DNA of 39,935 bases from Elysia marginata (Eukaryota > Mollusca > Gastropoda > Plakobranchidae). Shown here one piece after another: positions 12,301 to 24,300 of this stretch (the first letter of the stretch is position 1; each line of letters begins with the position of its first letter). The notes under the pieces are model-generated. The model searched no databases. It saw only the letters and a list, made by a program, of their open reading frames with translations, and was not told where the DNA came from. The stretch lies in NCBI GenBank assembly GCA_019649035.1, contig BMAT01010461.1, forward strand, positions 11,513-51,447. Reading direction: 5' to 3'. The translations under genes and the position numbers were made by a program.

Positions 12301-15300
12301 ATAGCCATGATTCAATCAAGGGAACGTATGAGTCTTCTGAAAGAAAAACTGCAAACACAGAGAGCAAGAAAGCCTATCAGGTGTGGATGTTTGAGACTTG
12401 TTTTGCCGTTTGAATAATTTGATCATATGACTAAAACTTATCTTTCAAAACTAGCTGTTAGACTGAAAAATTCAGATGTTTATTTGGAAAGAATCAGCAC
12501 TGCTTTTTTTCTGAAATTTTGACAGAAAATGATTCATATGCTCCTTTCCCCATTCAGAGCTGTTTGAACTTTAGGTTTGAAAGCAAGGAGCTTCTTTACA
12601 AGCACCCCTTCTCCCACCCCCTTCCTCCCCTGAAAAAAGAAGAGAAGAAAAGACCCACAAAAACAAAGGGATAAAGTTTACGGTGCCTGTGCTTAGCCTA
12701 ATAAACTTGGAAACTTTCTTTAAAAAATCACTAGGGGAAAGCTAGATAAAATTAAAAGAACAAGTATGTAAACCTCCCCCCAAATTAAGTCTTCCTTAAG
12801 TCTTACGTAAATTCTCCTTATCAAGAAAATTGACATTTGAGACAATTTCAGAAATGCAACCTTTTATGGGGGTAATTTTGACTCAATTTATTCTTAAAAT
12901 TGACTGACCAAGGGTAATGTTTATATGTACATAAAATATCTAATTGTTTATATCATTTTAGGAAAATGGGTAACAGTAACCGTCTTTCCTATGAATTGAC
13001 TTCCGCTCAAACTGTCATGGCGGCAAGACATGTTTTGCTCTCGCTTCACCTGAGTTTTGCTATTTTCTCATGGATTATCTCAAACTTAAATTCATGAAGG
13101 GGTTTTTAAAAACATCAGATTAATAGGTAAGCTAACCAGATCTAGATCTAGTTGGGAATCGCTTGTGGTGCTATTGATACTTTAGACGAATCACTTGTGT
13201 TGACAACTATGAAACCAAGGCGAAGCATAGTCTCACACAAAAGTAGCTAAATGGAAGACCTAATGAAAGAACTTCGAAATCTAAAAGATTTAACCCAAAA
13301 GTGCCTAACTGAGATATAAAATGACATTCATGGGATTTTTTCAAGTATTTCCTCTATCGAGCATAAACTAAATAGCATAAAAAACTTTGTTGTGGAACTC
13401 GAAAATGAACAACAAATCCTGAGGGACGACATCGTAGAGCAGAATATTAGAGTGGACAGCCTATTCTCGACAATAGAAAGTGTTGAGAACAAGATAGAAA
13501 AGGCAGAACAGTATAGCCGACGAGAAAATCTCATTTTCTACAGAATATAGGAATCACATAGCGAGTCTCCCCAAGCACCAAAAGCTAAACTACTAAATAT
13601 GTTAAAAACTGTTCTCCCGTACACAAACTGGAATGATCGGGATCTTGTGCGAGTACACCGTACAGGCCCCCAGACTGACAGCAGTTACCCCCGCCCCGTA
13701 ATAGCAAGATTCCAGTTCCATTGTGATAAAGTGCAAGTATTGGGGAAACGTGCAGAACTTAAATCTTTAGGGATTGGGGTAAACAATGACCTAACATACA
13801 ACCAAAGACAAGAATTAAAGAAGAATAAAGAAAAGGGTCATTGTGCCTATTATAAAAATGGCGTGCTCCATGTCGATGAAGGGCCGACACACCATTACAA
13901 TCAAAACACAGACCGTCTCCATTCAGAGGTGACTGCAAGTAGCTCGCTCAACGCTGAGCGACCTACACAAGCCCGCCACATTGCCCGCCCCCATCGACGA
14001 ATGAAAGGAGCAACCCAACACCCTGAAAGGAAATAAAGTACACGGCAACAACAACAACAACAACAACAAGAAAACAGGCGTTCAACCGAACCAAATAAAC
14101 AAAACAGGCGCATGGGACAGTCAGCGACCCGATCCAACCTCAACCAAAACAGCGACAACACAGATGGTGCAATCGTGACCCCAAGTCCTGACTTACAACA
14201 TCAGTCAGAACAACAGTTGACTAAAGAATGACACGGAGGCCGGCCCAGGACAACACTACAGACTCATACTCGTGATAATTCTGTGTGTAACCCATGTAAA
14301 CAAAATCCTGATACGCAACTATGTAACCCCCAAAATGCTGAAGTTTCATATGTTACAAGTGAACATGAAAGCATAAATGGTAATAACTTCGATCAAGATC
14401 AACCTCATTCAAATAATAAAAACAACAATAACAGTAGCATGCTTAATCAGTGTCGTGACATCAAGATAAATAGAAAAAGACCAAATAGAAGTAATAGTTT
14501 TCCCCCAGAGATATCTATCATGGCTTGGAATGTACATGGCTTACAAACAAAACTTAATAATAAAGACTTTATTAGTTATTGCAATCAGTTCACAATTTCC
14601 GAAATTTTTAACTGTAGGGAAGAAAAGATGAGTTTCACATTCCCTGATTACAAATGTTATGTGTAAAAAAGAAATGGTCATTTGGGAGGGGGCATTGCTG
14701 TCTTTGTGCGTAACTATTTTACTAAACATGTCTGACAATTGAGTATTGATATTGACGAATGTATTTGTTTCATCGCTGACAAAACTTGCTTTTCTGTAAT
14801 CAAAAAGTTGTCATCTGCATTTCCCTATGTTCCTCATGAATCTTCACCTGTGTTTAATAATGATAATGTGAAAGGGTTACAGAGGTTGGAAACGATGTAC
14901 CATGAAGTGAATAATAAGCTACGTGATGTGGAGTGGTTGATACTGGGTGATTTGAATGCTAGAACTGGAACATTGGATGATATTTTTGTAGAGAACAATG
15001 TTAATAAGTTTCTCCCCAATTACGAGAATGGAGATTGTGTGTTCAACGAAATCAACTATCGCAGAAACTCTCGGGACCCCTTATTTACAAATACTTATGG
15101 GACGCAACTCACAACATTTTGTCGTCAAAACAATCTGTGTTTGGCTAATGGAAGAACGTGTGGGGATGAAGTTGGTAACATAACCTGTATAGCCAATAGA
15201 GGACGAACGATAGTAGACTATCTTGTTTTGAGTGCCCAGCTATTTCAAAGCCTTGTAATGTTTACCGTTGATCCAAGACCCGAATCCGACCATTTTCCTT

Positions 15301-18300
15301 TACATGGAAGATTTATAACCATGTGCCAAAATGACTCTGACGAAGAAACAATCGACAGACATTTTCCACTACACCCTTTTCATAAGGTTCCTTGGAATGA
15401 TACACGCAAAGAAGAGTATACAGTCCGACTTGAAAATCTATTGGAAAATGTTAACAGTGACTTTATTTCTTACTTGAATAATGAAGACGTTGATAGTGCA
15501 AGGATATCCTAATAGATTGCGTAAAGCAGGCAATGCAATTTCGTGAGCAGTTGCTTTACCAAGTAGCTTTTTTAGCAAAAGCACCAAAACACAACCTATA
15601 TAGTGGGATGAGGAATGTGAAACACTTAAATTTACAAAGTATCGACTTTTACGGTCTTTCCACTGCTCAAATGATCCTTTAATTTTAAATCAATATTTAG
15701 AAGCTAAACAAACATTCAAATCCACATGTTTAAAGAAAAAAGCAGAGGTAGATTGCACTAATATTGAAGACTTAAACACTGCAATGAGTAAAAACGACTC
15801 TAAAGATCTCTGGAGTAAAATAAACAAGATGCTATTAAACCCATAGATTATCAAACAGGGAAACGTAAAATCAAGAGATTTTCACGATTATTTTAAAGAC
15901 TTGCTAAATCCAATTAGCACACCGACAAATGACGAGCCGACTGACGATGATCTTCACTTTGAAAGTATTAACGACTCCACAGATGATGACACACTGAATT
16001 CTCCCATTACATCTGAAGAAGTTCTTCAGGCAATAAGAGCACAGAAAAAAGGGAAAGCATGTGGTTCTGATGGCGTTGGACCTGAATTTTATATCAATTT
16101 CTGCCCTCTCCTTATAGCCTTTCTTGTCCTATTATTTAATACTATTTTTCACTGCGGAAAATATCTGAGTGGCTGGTCTAATTCACTTATTTACCCTTTG
16201 TTTAAGAAAGGAAGGCGAGATTTGGCGAGCAACTACAGGGGCATTGCTCTCTTAAGTATCATATCAAAGATCTTTTCTGGTATCCTAAACTCTTGACTCA
16301 CTGGTTGAGTCAACTCTCAAAACCTAATTCCCGAATCACAAGCGGGCTTTAGGAGGGGATACAGTACGATTGACCACATTTTCTCTTTGCAAGCCGTCGT
16401 TAAGAAATACTTATCAATGTATTGTTCATTGATTTTTCAAAAGCGTTTGATTGTGTGCCTCATGCAATGCCCCGATACAGACATAAATTACCGTGACCAG
16501 CGGATTCTCGCGGCGCCATGTTGGTGTGGGTTGAGATTGTAAACGCTCTCTTGTCTAACACTACTGTTGATCTCTTTATCAAGGATTAAATTTACCACTA
16601 AAGTCTCTTCATCTAGATATTTTGGAATAAATTCCTATTTTACATACATTTAATAAGCATTATCCTTAATCTAGAGATCTAGATCTAGATCATCTAGACC
16701 TAAATCTAGATCTATAGGCCCTGTAGAATAATACAGAATTAGAGGCAATTTCTATACTACCTGATTCCAGGAGAGCTAGATCTAGAAATCAATTAAAAAA
16801 AATTCATTTGGTATTTTGCATGATTTGGACCGATCTGTAATAGATATTAGCATTTGATGTGAGGTACAGTGGAACTTGGTTATAACAAAATCAAAGGGAC
16901 TTAGCTATAACTTCGTTATAACCAAGGTTTTGCTACATCCAAGATCATTATAAGGTAAAGGAAAAAAACTAAAGTTATTTGGAAGATTTCGTGTCGAATT
17001 TCCCAGATTGATGCGTCTACTGAAGAGCGCAAGCCGTTGGTGAGATAGTAGCAAAATTCCTTTCCCCTCTGAGTTCCATGTTTCCAGGTTGCAGGTTTGG
17101 GACTGCCATCGGCCCATCAGAAAGGAGTCCTGAAAAGGACTATTGGGTTTTTTTGTCAGTCCACTGACTTTGCAGAATCTTCTTACACTTTCTTGTTCAC
17201 ACGGCTGAAAAAGGCATCAAGTGTAGACTGCTTTTTTGTGTGGTGAGCAACTCGTTCCACGCAGTTCCCCAATGACAGAGCAAGTTTCAGGGCTTTGGTG
17301 GAAGTCTCAGATTCCTGCTGCTGCATCATAAATGCTTGAACTGTTTGCCTTCAAGGCCATCTTGCTTGACACTGGGGGAATAGTCACATCTTCCTAATCA
17401 TCAGCTTCTCCCTCTGGCTCTGTCTCTTGGATAGAAGAGGCTATATCCGCCAAAGACATTTCTGCCGAAGTTTCAGTTGTTTCATCAATACTGATGTACT
17501 CTTGGACAGACATTTGAGGGGCAGGGCCAGTCATCCTTGCAAATTTTTCGAACAAGTTGGAGACCTCACTTTCGTCTGTCGGCGGTAGCTCCTCTCTTTC
17601 ATTTGATACAGATCCAGTGTTCTCTCGAACAAATCCAGCATGCCTGAAACAGTTATGGATGGTGGCTTGGGTCACTTCATTCCAGGAGGCAGCTGCCATC
17701 ACTGAAGCATCCAGGAGGGACATTTTTAAGTGTGTGTCTGTGCTGCCCGTCTCATCAAATGAAGAAATGAACTTCTGCAATACCAGTTTTCGATAGATGG
17801 TCTTGAAATTCTTTATTATACCCTGGTCACAAGGCTGCAGACGGGATGTCGTGTTCGGAAGCAAAAAAAAAATAAAGATAGCCCGGAGACCACTGATGAC
17901 TTGAGGGTGTGCACTGCAGTTGTCCAATACCAGTGCAACAGATCGGCCTTGCATCAGAAAACGCCTGTCATGTTTTTGTACCCACTCCTTAAACAAAGAG
18001 CTGGTCATCCACGCTTTCTTGTTATGTCGATAAGTGACAGGAAGTGTGTTAATGCCCTTGAAACATCGTGGCTGGCCGAATTTTCCGATCATTAGCAACG
18101 GGAGTTTTTCGCTCCCGTCCATGTTGGCTGCACACAAGAGAGAGACTCTTTCTTTGGGAGCTTTCTGGCCACTGCAGGCCTGCCCTTGAAACGTCAGGGA
18201 CTTGCTTGGTAGACACTTGTAAAAAAGGCCCGTCTCATCGGCATTAAATATGTCTCGTGGGCTGTAATCTGCCAAGATTTTCTGCAAGGTGTCTTCCCAT

Positions 18301-21300
18301 TCCGATGTGTCGATGTCCTTGGCAGATGCAGCTTCACCACTTATTGTTTTGAAAACAATTCCATGCCTCTGCTTGAACCGATCAAGCCATCCTCCGCTCA
18401 ATTTGCAGTCTGTGTGACCAAGCTCCTGAGCCAGCTGCTCGCCTTTCTCGATCAAAATTGGTCCTGATATTGGGACATCCATTATTCTAGCTTGTTGAAA
18501 CCAGATCAAAAGAGCCTTGTCAACGTCGGGATATGTCGATGTGCGCTGTTTCTTCAACTGGCGAGTTCCTTGGTTGACAGCAGCTCTTATCTTGTCTTTA
18601 TCTTTCAAGACAGTTGAAAGAGAACTTTGAGCAATGCCGTGCTCTCTACATAATTCTGCTTTGCTTTTGGTTCCTTTCTCGACCTCTTCAATAAGCTTTA
18701 GTTTAGTGTCAAAAGATAGACATTTTCGTTTGTTTGATGCCATCTTGCAATAGAATTTTAGGATTATAGCGAAGAACTTGTGATGAGCAAGAAAAGGAAG
18801 TTACCGCTCCGACCGATAGATTCACAATGAATAAGCAAATGACANNNNNNNNNNNNNNNNNNNNNNNNNNNNNNNNNNNNNNNNNNNNNNNNNNNNNNNN
18901 NNNNNNCTAAAGCATGTCCGCTGCAACTGACGTGCTGGACCTGTAAACAGACAGTTGCGGTCAGCATTGTGTAACTGTTAGATCACTAGTTAGATGATCC
19001 AGCGTACAGACAAAGGATTGGTAAGCTCCTTGATCACAACACACACGCACACTTACACAGACACACAGTCAAACCACAGACTCCCCGCAATGCCAGCTGA
19101 TGTACCGGTCAATCTTGTCCCACCACGCGCACGCGCTCCTCCACCCTTTCTCATCCCTGACACGCTGCACAGCTACGCTCTCCTCTACCTGTATCACACA
19201 CAATAGGCCTGGCTCAGCTGCGCTGCCTTGGGTTTCGCTTGGACGATTCAACTTCGCACAACTTTGTAAAATTGTTATGCTTTTAGGTTAGATTTTAATG
19301 CCGACAGCTTCGTTACGCCCGAGGTCTAGCAGGCCGTTCTTCGTTAAGGCAGGGGTTAAAATACTATCATTTATGATTTAATAAGGATATTAAAAGCGTC
19401 CCTGTAAGTTCCTTCTTTACGGCCGAGGTTTTGTAACGGCCGATGTTGTTACAATCGAGGTCCACTGTATAGTAATCTATACGGGGTGTAAGTTGACATG
19501 AAATGTTGTAAAGCGCCAGGATTGTTATAGGGACAAAAAATGGGAACTTGGATTTTATTACATCTAGGCCTACAGTTTGCAGGTGTTTTAGTATTAAATA
19601 TCTATCAATTGTTGTTTTTTTCACTTATCAACGCAAGTCTAAATAGATTAATCATCAAGGTCTTTTTAAGAGGAAATCTGGTTTTAGGCATACTTTTTAA
19701 AATTAAAGATATTTTCAAAAAACCTGCGCATGATTTTTCATATCATAGGGGCCTAGCATTGTAGGTTATTTTCTAACATCGATCTGTCCTTCTTTCCTGT
19801 CCTTGCGTTTACAGTCTGCCGCATAATTATGATTATTTTAGGCATGATATGATTTATTGAGTATTCCTTTTTCATCCTACTAAAGAAAAAAAATATTAAG
19901 ACCCTGCCCAGATACCACTGAACCATTACGTAAATTTATCGCAAAAATAATAATAAAATAGCCTAAAAGATTAAGTTTTACTGTGTGAGGGAGGCGCACT
20001 GATTAATTTAATACTACTTCATGTAGTAGAGTAATGCTGGGCCCCCTGGCCTAGGCAGGGGAGTTGGCCGCAGCCCATCCCACAACAAGATGGCGGACTA
20101 CCTCCTCTCATCGTCACGCGAGCTGCACGGGCGGCTAACAAAGCGAGAGAGGGGAGAACTGCCGCTGTTCTGGATCTAGTTTACTAATAGGGGAGTTGTT
20201 AAAATCTTTTGCCTCATGAGAAGTTATGGCACCTCTTGCAAAGAAACAAGCTAAGTGATCATGTATTTAAAGTGCTAAAGACGAGAGTATGTATTCTTCT
20301 GTGAAGTCCGCAATCAGAGTAGATATGAACCATATAACAGATTATTTCCAGTGCCTCTCTGGTGTTTGCCAAGGGTGTATTTTAAGCCCATTGCTTTTTC
20401 AATGTATTTTCAGAATTTGACTGTATGCTAAGAAGTGTAATTGGTGGAGGAATTGAACTTTGTACAAATGATAACGATAAAGCAAATGTATTCATGTATG
20501 CTGATGATATGTGCTTGCTTGGGGATAGCGTAATTTCCATGCAACGTAAAATTAAATGTCTTCAATCTTACAGCACAACATGGGGATTAGATGTGAACCT
20601 TGGCAAAACAAAAATGATTGTGTTTAGAAATGGAGGCATTCTAAAATCTTCAGAAAAATGGTTCTTGTTTAACAAACCAATAGAAAATGTAACGTACTAC
20701 AGCTGTCTTGGCCTGATTTTTTTGGTCACGCCTACAATGGTCAAAAGGAATTGAAAATTTATGCAGCAAAGCATCTCATTTTTGTGCAAAAATCAGGAGT
20801 CTTTGTATTCGATACAAACGTATTGATACCCGTGTTCTTTTTAAGATCTTTGACATGAAGATATCACCGCTGCTTTTGTAGGGTTCAGAGATTTGGGGTG
20901 TTAAAAAAATGAAAAATGAAGAAGTTGAAAATGTCCATGTCAGATTTTGTAAAAGTGTACTCAATGTTGGAAAAACTACACCCAATTATTTATCTCTTGC
21001 CGAATGTGGACGATACCATATGTTTGTGTTTTATTATACACGTGCTATCAAATATTTCTGTAGATTACGGACCATGGATAACGCAAGGTACACAAAAAGA
21101 TGTTATAACCAAATGTACGTTCATGATCAAAACAGCCAATGTAATTGGGCCTCAGATGTCAGGAAGCTCTTATTTTCTACTGGGTTTGGTCATGTTTGGT
21201 ATTTCCAGTTTATTGGAGATGCTAAACACTTTTTACACTGTGTAAAAGATAGGTTAAAAAGCATCAATATACAAATGATTAGATCCCACATATCTGATCA

Positions 21301-24300
21301 TTTTCCACTATATTTAGATTACCACCCTGATTTCACATTAGCGCCTTACCTGTCATATCAATTATCCTACAAAAAGAGAAGAATTGTAGCACTTTTACGT
21401 ACCTTCAGTCTTCCCTTAAAAAATAACCTTTTAAGAATAAACATGAAAAATGATAACTTGTGTAATTATTGTGGACTTACATTTGTAGAAAACGAATACC
21501 ATATACTATTCAAATGTTTTGGGCTTGAACACGAAAGAAAGAAATAATTATATTCAAATGCAATTCGATTCTCGTGAGCCTCTACAGAAACTAGCTTCTT
21601 TCCTATATAAATGCAATGAATCTAAAAGTGTACAGGTAATCACATTTATTCAAAATATACTAAATAAATCTACTCCATGAACTTATACGAGGAACACAGT
21701 TAAAATAGACAAAAGAATATGTCACTTTTTTCCTTTTTCATTCATAAATAATGATCACTAGGATCTATGCGATTGTGAGAGTAAACCTTTACTTATAGTT
21801 ATTTATTCTTTCTATTATGCATTATTATTTTGAAAATCAGTTGTTTGTATGTATTAGTATGTTGAAATACAGTTGTTAGTATGTATTACATGTATATATC
21901 TGTATGAATTATTATTGTTATTGAAATGTGACTTTCATACTTGACTGTTGATTATTGCAAGATGTATGGGCCAATGGCCACAAAATCAATGAAGAACTAA
22001 AAACGTTCAAAGTTCAAAGTTTTCCTATGAATTTTTCAAGAAGCATCAAGATATCAGATCACTTTTCTGCCACCTTAAGGAACTACTAAAGAGCTTTTCA
22101 GTGGTGGTCATATTTTTATGTGATAAATCTTTTGACGAGACTCATTTTGTGGGACTGCTACACAAATGATAGTAAAAGAAGTAAAGAAAATAGTTCATCA
22201 TTGTATGCTTATAGCGGAATCTGTGTGATATTAAAGCAATCAATGTATGGAAATAATTTTTTTAGCCTTACCTTTTCTTAATGGTATGTCCACTGCATTA
22301 TGCAAGGAAGTCCTAACATGTAGAAATCTTTTTGTTTGGGCTAGATTTGACATGGTATCGGGAATGCGATTAGAGTGCAAAATTATCATTCTTGCCCTCA
22401 AAAAGTGGAAGTTTTCCGAAAGGAACTATAATTTACACTCTAATTGCATTCCCAAAAAAAGAATTTACACAAACCCTTAAGTGTCCTGTAGAGTCCAAGG
22501 CTGCCTAACTGCTTATGTTGACGTTTAATTTTTCAGAGCATGCAAACCAGATGTGCCTCCTTTATTCTACAGAAGAAGGATGAAGGCAAGAGCCTGCCTG
22601 TCTCACCAACAAGGATCAAACCAGCATCACATTCATATCAGTATGGTGTAGTTGGTGAGACAAGCACAAGAGCACAGTCATTACCCATTTCTTCTGATGC
22701 CCTACTAAGGTGCCTGGCTCCCTTTTCCGAAACTCAGTGCCATTTTTTTCCTAACAAAAAAAAAAAAAGAAAAAAAATCTTCTCCCTTATTGTAAACTTG
22801 TTTTTGGAAATGTCAGCTGAAACAAATGTGATGCATCCCCACGGTTTGGGGCACAAGGTACATCTGGGGTATTGTGAGTTATTGGTACCACTGTATACTA
22901 GACGTTCTAAATTTTATTTTGACACCAAGTTTATTTCAGATGATAAACTTACTATTTATGCAATTAAAAAAATTAGGTCTAGGTAACGGGTTTCTTGCTT
23001 TATCTGGCTATAAATCAAAATAGCCTTAGGTACCTTGTGCCCCGAACCGTCGCGATGCGTCACAAATGTTTGAAGCAGTAAAATCCTTATTTTATAGGTA
23101 TTGCATCACAGTCACTTTTACATCTAAATATAATTCAGGAAACAAAATGCGCAGAGATAGTGATTTAAATTTTATCAAATTAAATAATGAGATATGGTGA
23201 TAAATACATATTTTATTGTTTTATCATTGAATTTTTTTTTTGTATGGGACAGCAAACATGGGGAGATGGAGGATAATCTTGACGTAGGCACTTGTACTGT
23301 GAAAGCAATGGCAAACAAATATCAGCATAAACAGAATCAGGTGAGTTTTCTCTCCGTCCTTTGGTACATTAACTCATTTCATTTTTGTATTTTTTTGGAT
23401 TAATTAGTAGGCTTTGCATTCTTTTCAACTCAAATTTCTACTGTAATTTTCATTTTAACGCATTGTCTCTGTAATATATAGGGACAAGTCATAAGAACAA
23501 GAAAGAAGTGAAAGAATAAAAAAAATAATAATTTAATGGGCACTAGTAAATGACTTAATCAGCAAAAAAGACTTGGTTTCAACAACCACTAAGACGTAAA
23601 TGGACATCAAACAACTCAAAATGAAAGTTTAAATCCCCAAGAATGAGAAAATTTGATGACAACGAAAAAACATTTGAAAGCATATCTTGTATTTCTGCAA
23701 CTGCAGCTGCATGCAATTTTGGTGGTCTATAGACACAGAAAATGTCAAGCATTTCAGACTTTGAACATTGTTGTATTTTTGTTTTTACAGAGCTTACACA
23801 CGCATGTTGTTATCTATTTGTAGATAACAGGCTATGCCGCCCCCGCGTCTGCCCAGTCTGGGAAAAGATTTTGTTTTGTAACCTGGGGGCCTTAAATCTG
23901 AAATAGTAGAGTCACTGTTGTGAACATTAAGCCAGGTTTCTGTTAAACAGAAAATGTCAAGATCTTTTTCTGTAATTTAACCCTTCATGTCTTCATTTTT
24001 GCTGTTAACTGAACAAAAATTCAGGTAACCAATTTTGAAGTCTCTGTCTGTGTTTTGATTCTCTGATTTGAGTTTTACCTCAATAAGGTTATTTATGTTG
24101 ACTGATTTTACATACTGTTTTCTGATGACAGTGTTTCTTCCGTTACTTTTTGTTGTTGTCAATGGCTGACGTCAAGACTTTTATTTTCTGTCTTTTCCGT
24201 TTTCCTCCTCTGGTTCCCCTCGGGCGTCTGTGCTCGTCCCAGCTTATCCAACTTTGGTCTTCACTGTTAGGGCATATCAGTGTGTCAAAGTTCATGTTTT

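Larger units (their letters stand above)
16867..19467 (-). mobile_element. Complete Tigger/pogo DNA transposon
   Basis: This 2.6-kb element is bounded by TA at 16865-16866 and 19468-19469. The left terminus is CAGTGGAACTTGGTTATAAC and the reverse-complemented right terminus is CAGTGGACCTCGATTGTAAC, 15 of 20 identical. It encodes an uninterrupted transposase on the minus strand. A 62-bp run of N (18845-18906) lies upstream of the transposase start. Confidence 0.92.
16490..20250. mobile_element. Insertion splitting the LINE reverse transcriptase; boundaries unresolved
   Basis: LINE RT coding sequence stops after motif A near 16490 and resumes near 20250-20286 (SMYSSVKSAIRVD). Between lies a complete Tigger element (16867-19467) flanked by about 380 and 780 bp of other DNA. 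The left edge has GGCGCCATGTTG (16512-16523) and the right part CAAGATGGCGG (20086-20096), which are near-inverted copies. The right flank ends in a short frame MAPLAKKQAK that could be an ORF1 start. I could not find a clean target duplication. It may be an outer element that carries Tigger, or part of a second LINE copy. Confidence 0.6.
12998..22020 (+). mobile_element. Degenerate non-LTR retrotransposon, interrupted
   Basis: It lies in the intron between exons 12 and 13 in the gene's orientation and is flanked by a 13-bp duplication. It comprises a 5' leader, a coiled-coil ORF1 (13251-14036), an ORF2 with an AP-endonuclease-like domain (from about 14510), a reverse transcriptase split by a later insertion (about 16490-20250), a C-terminal zinc knuckle and a tail. 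The tail ends in tandem TTCAAAG units rather than poly(A), as in CR1/L2-type LINEs. Without the insertion it would be about 5.2 kb. Several stops and frameshifts make it inactive. The clade is not certain. Confidence 0.88.

Noticed and set aside
17394..18743. Domesticated TIGD-type host gene
   Set aside because: Both transposon termini and TA duplications are present, so it is a resident transposon copy.
19069..19291. Overlapping frames inside the Tigger element upstream of its transposase
   Set aside because: Low complexity, overlapping on both strands, with no recognisable motif. Treated as noncoding element sequence.
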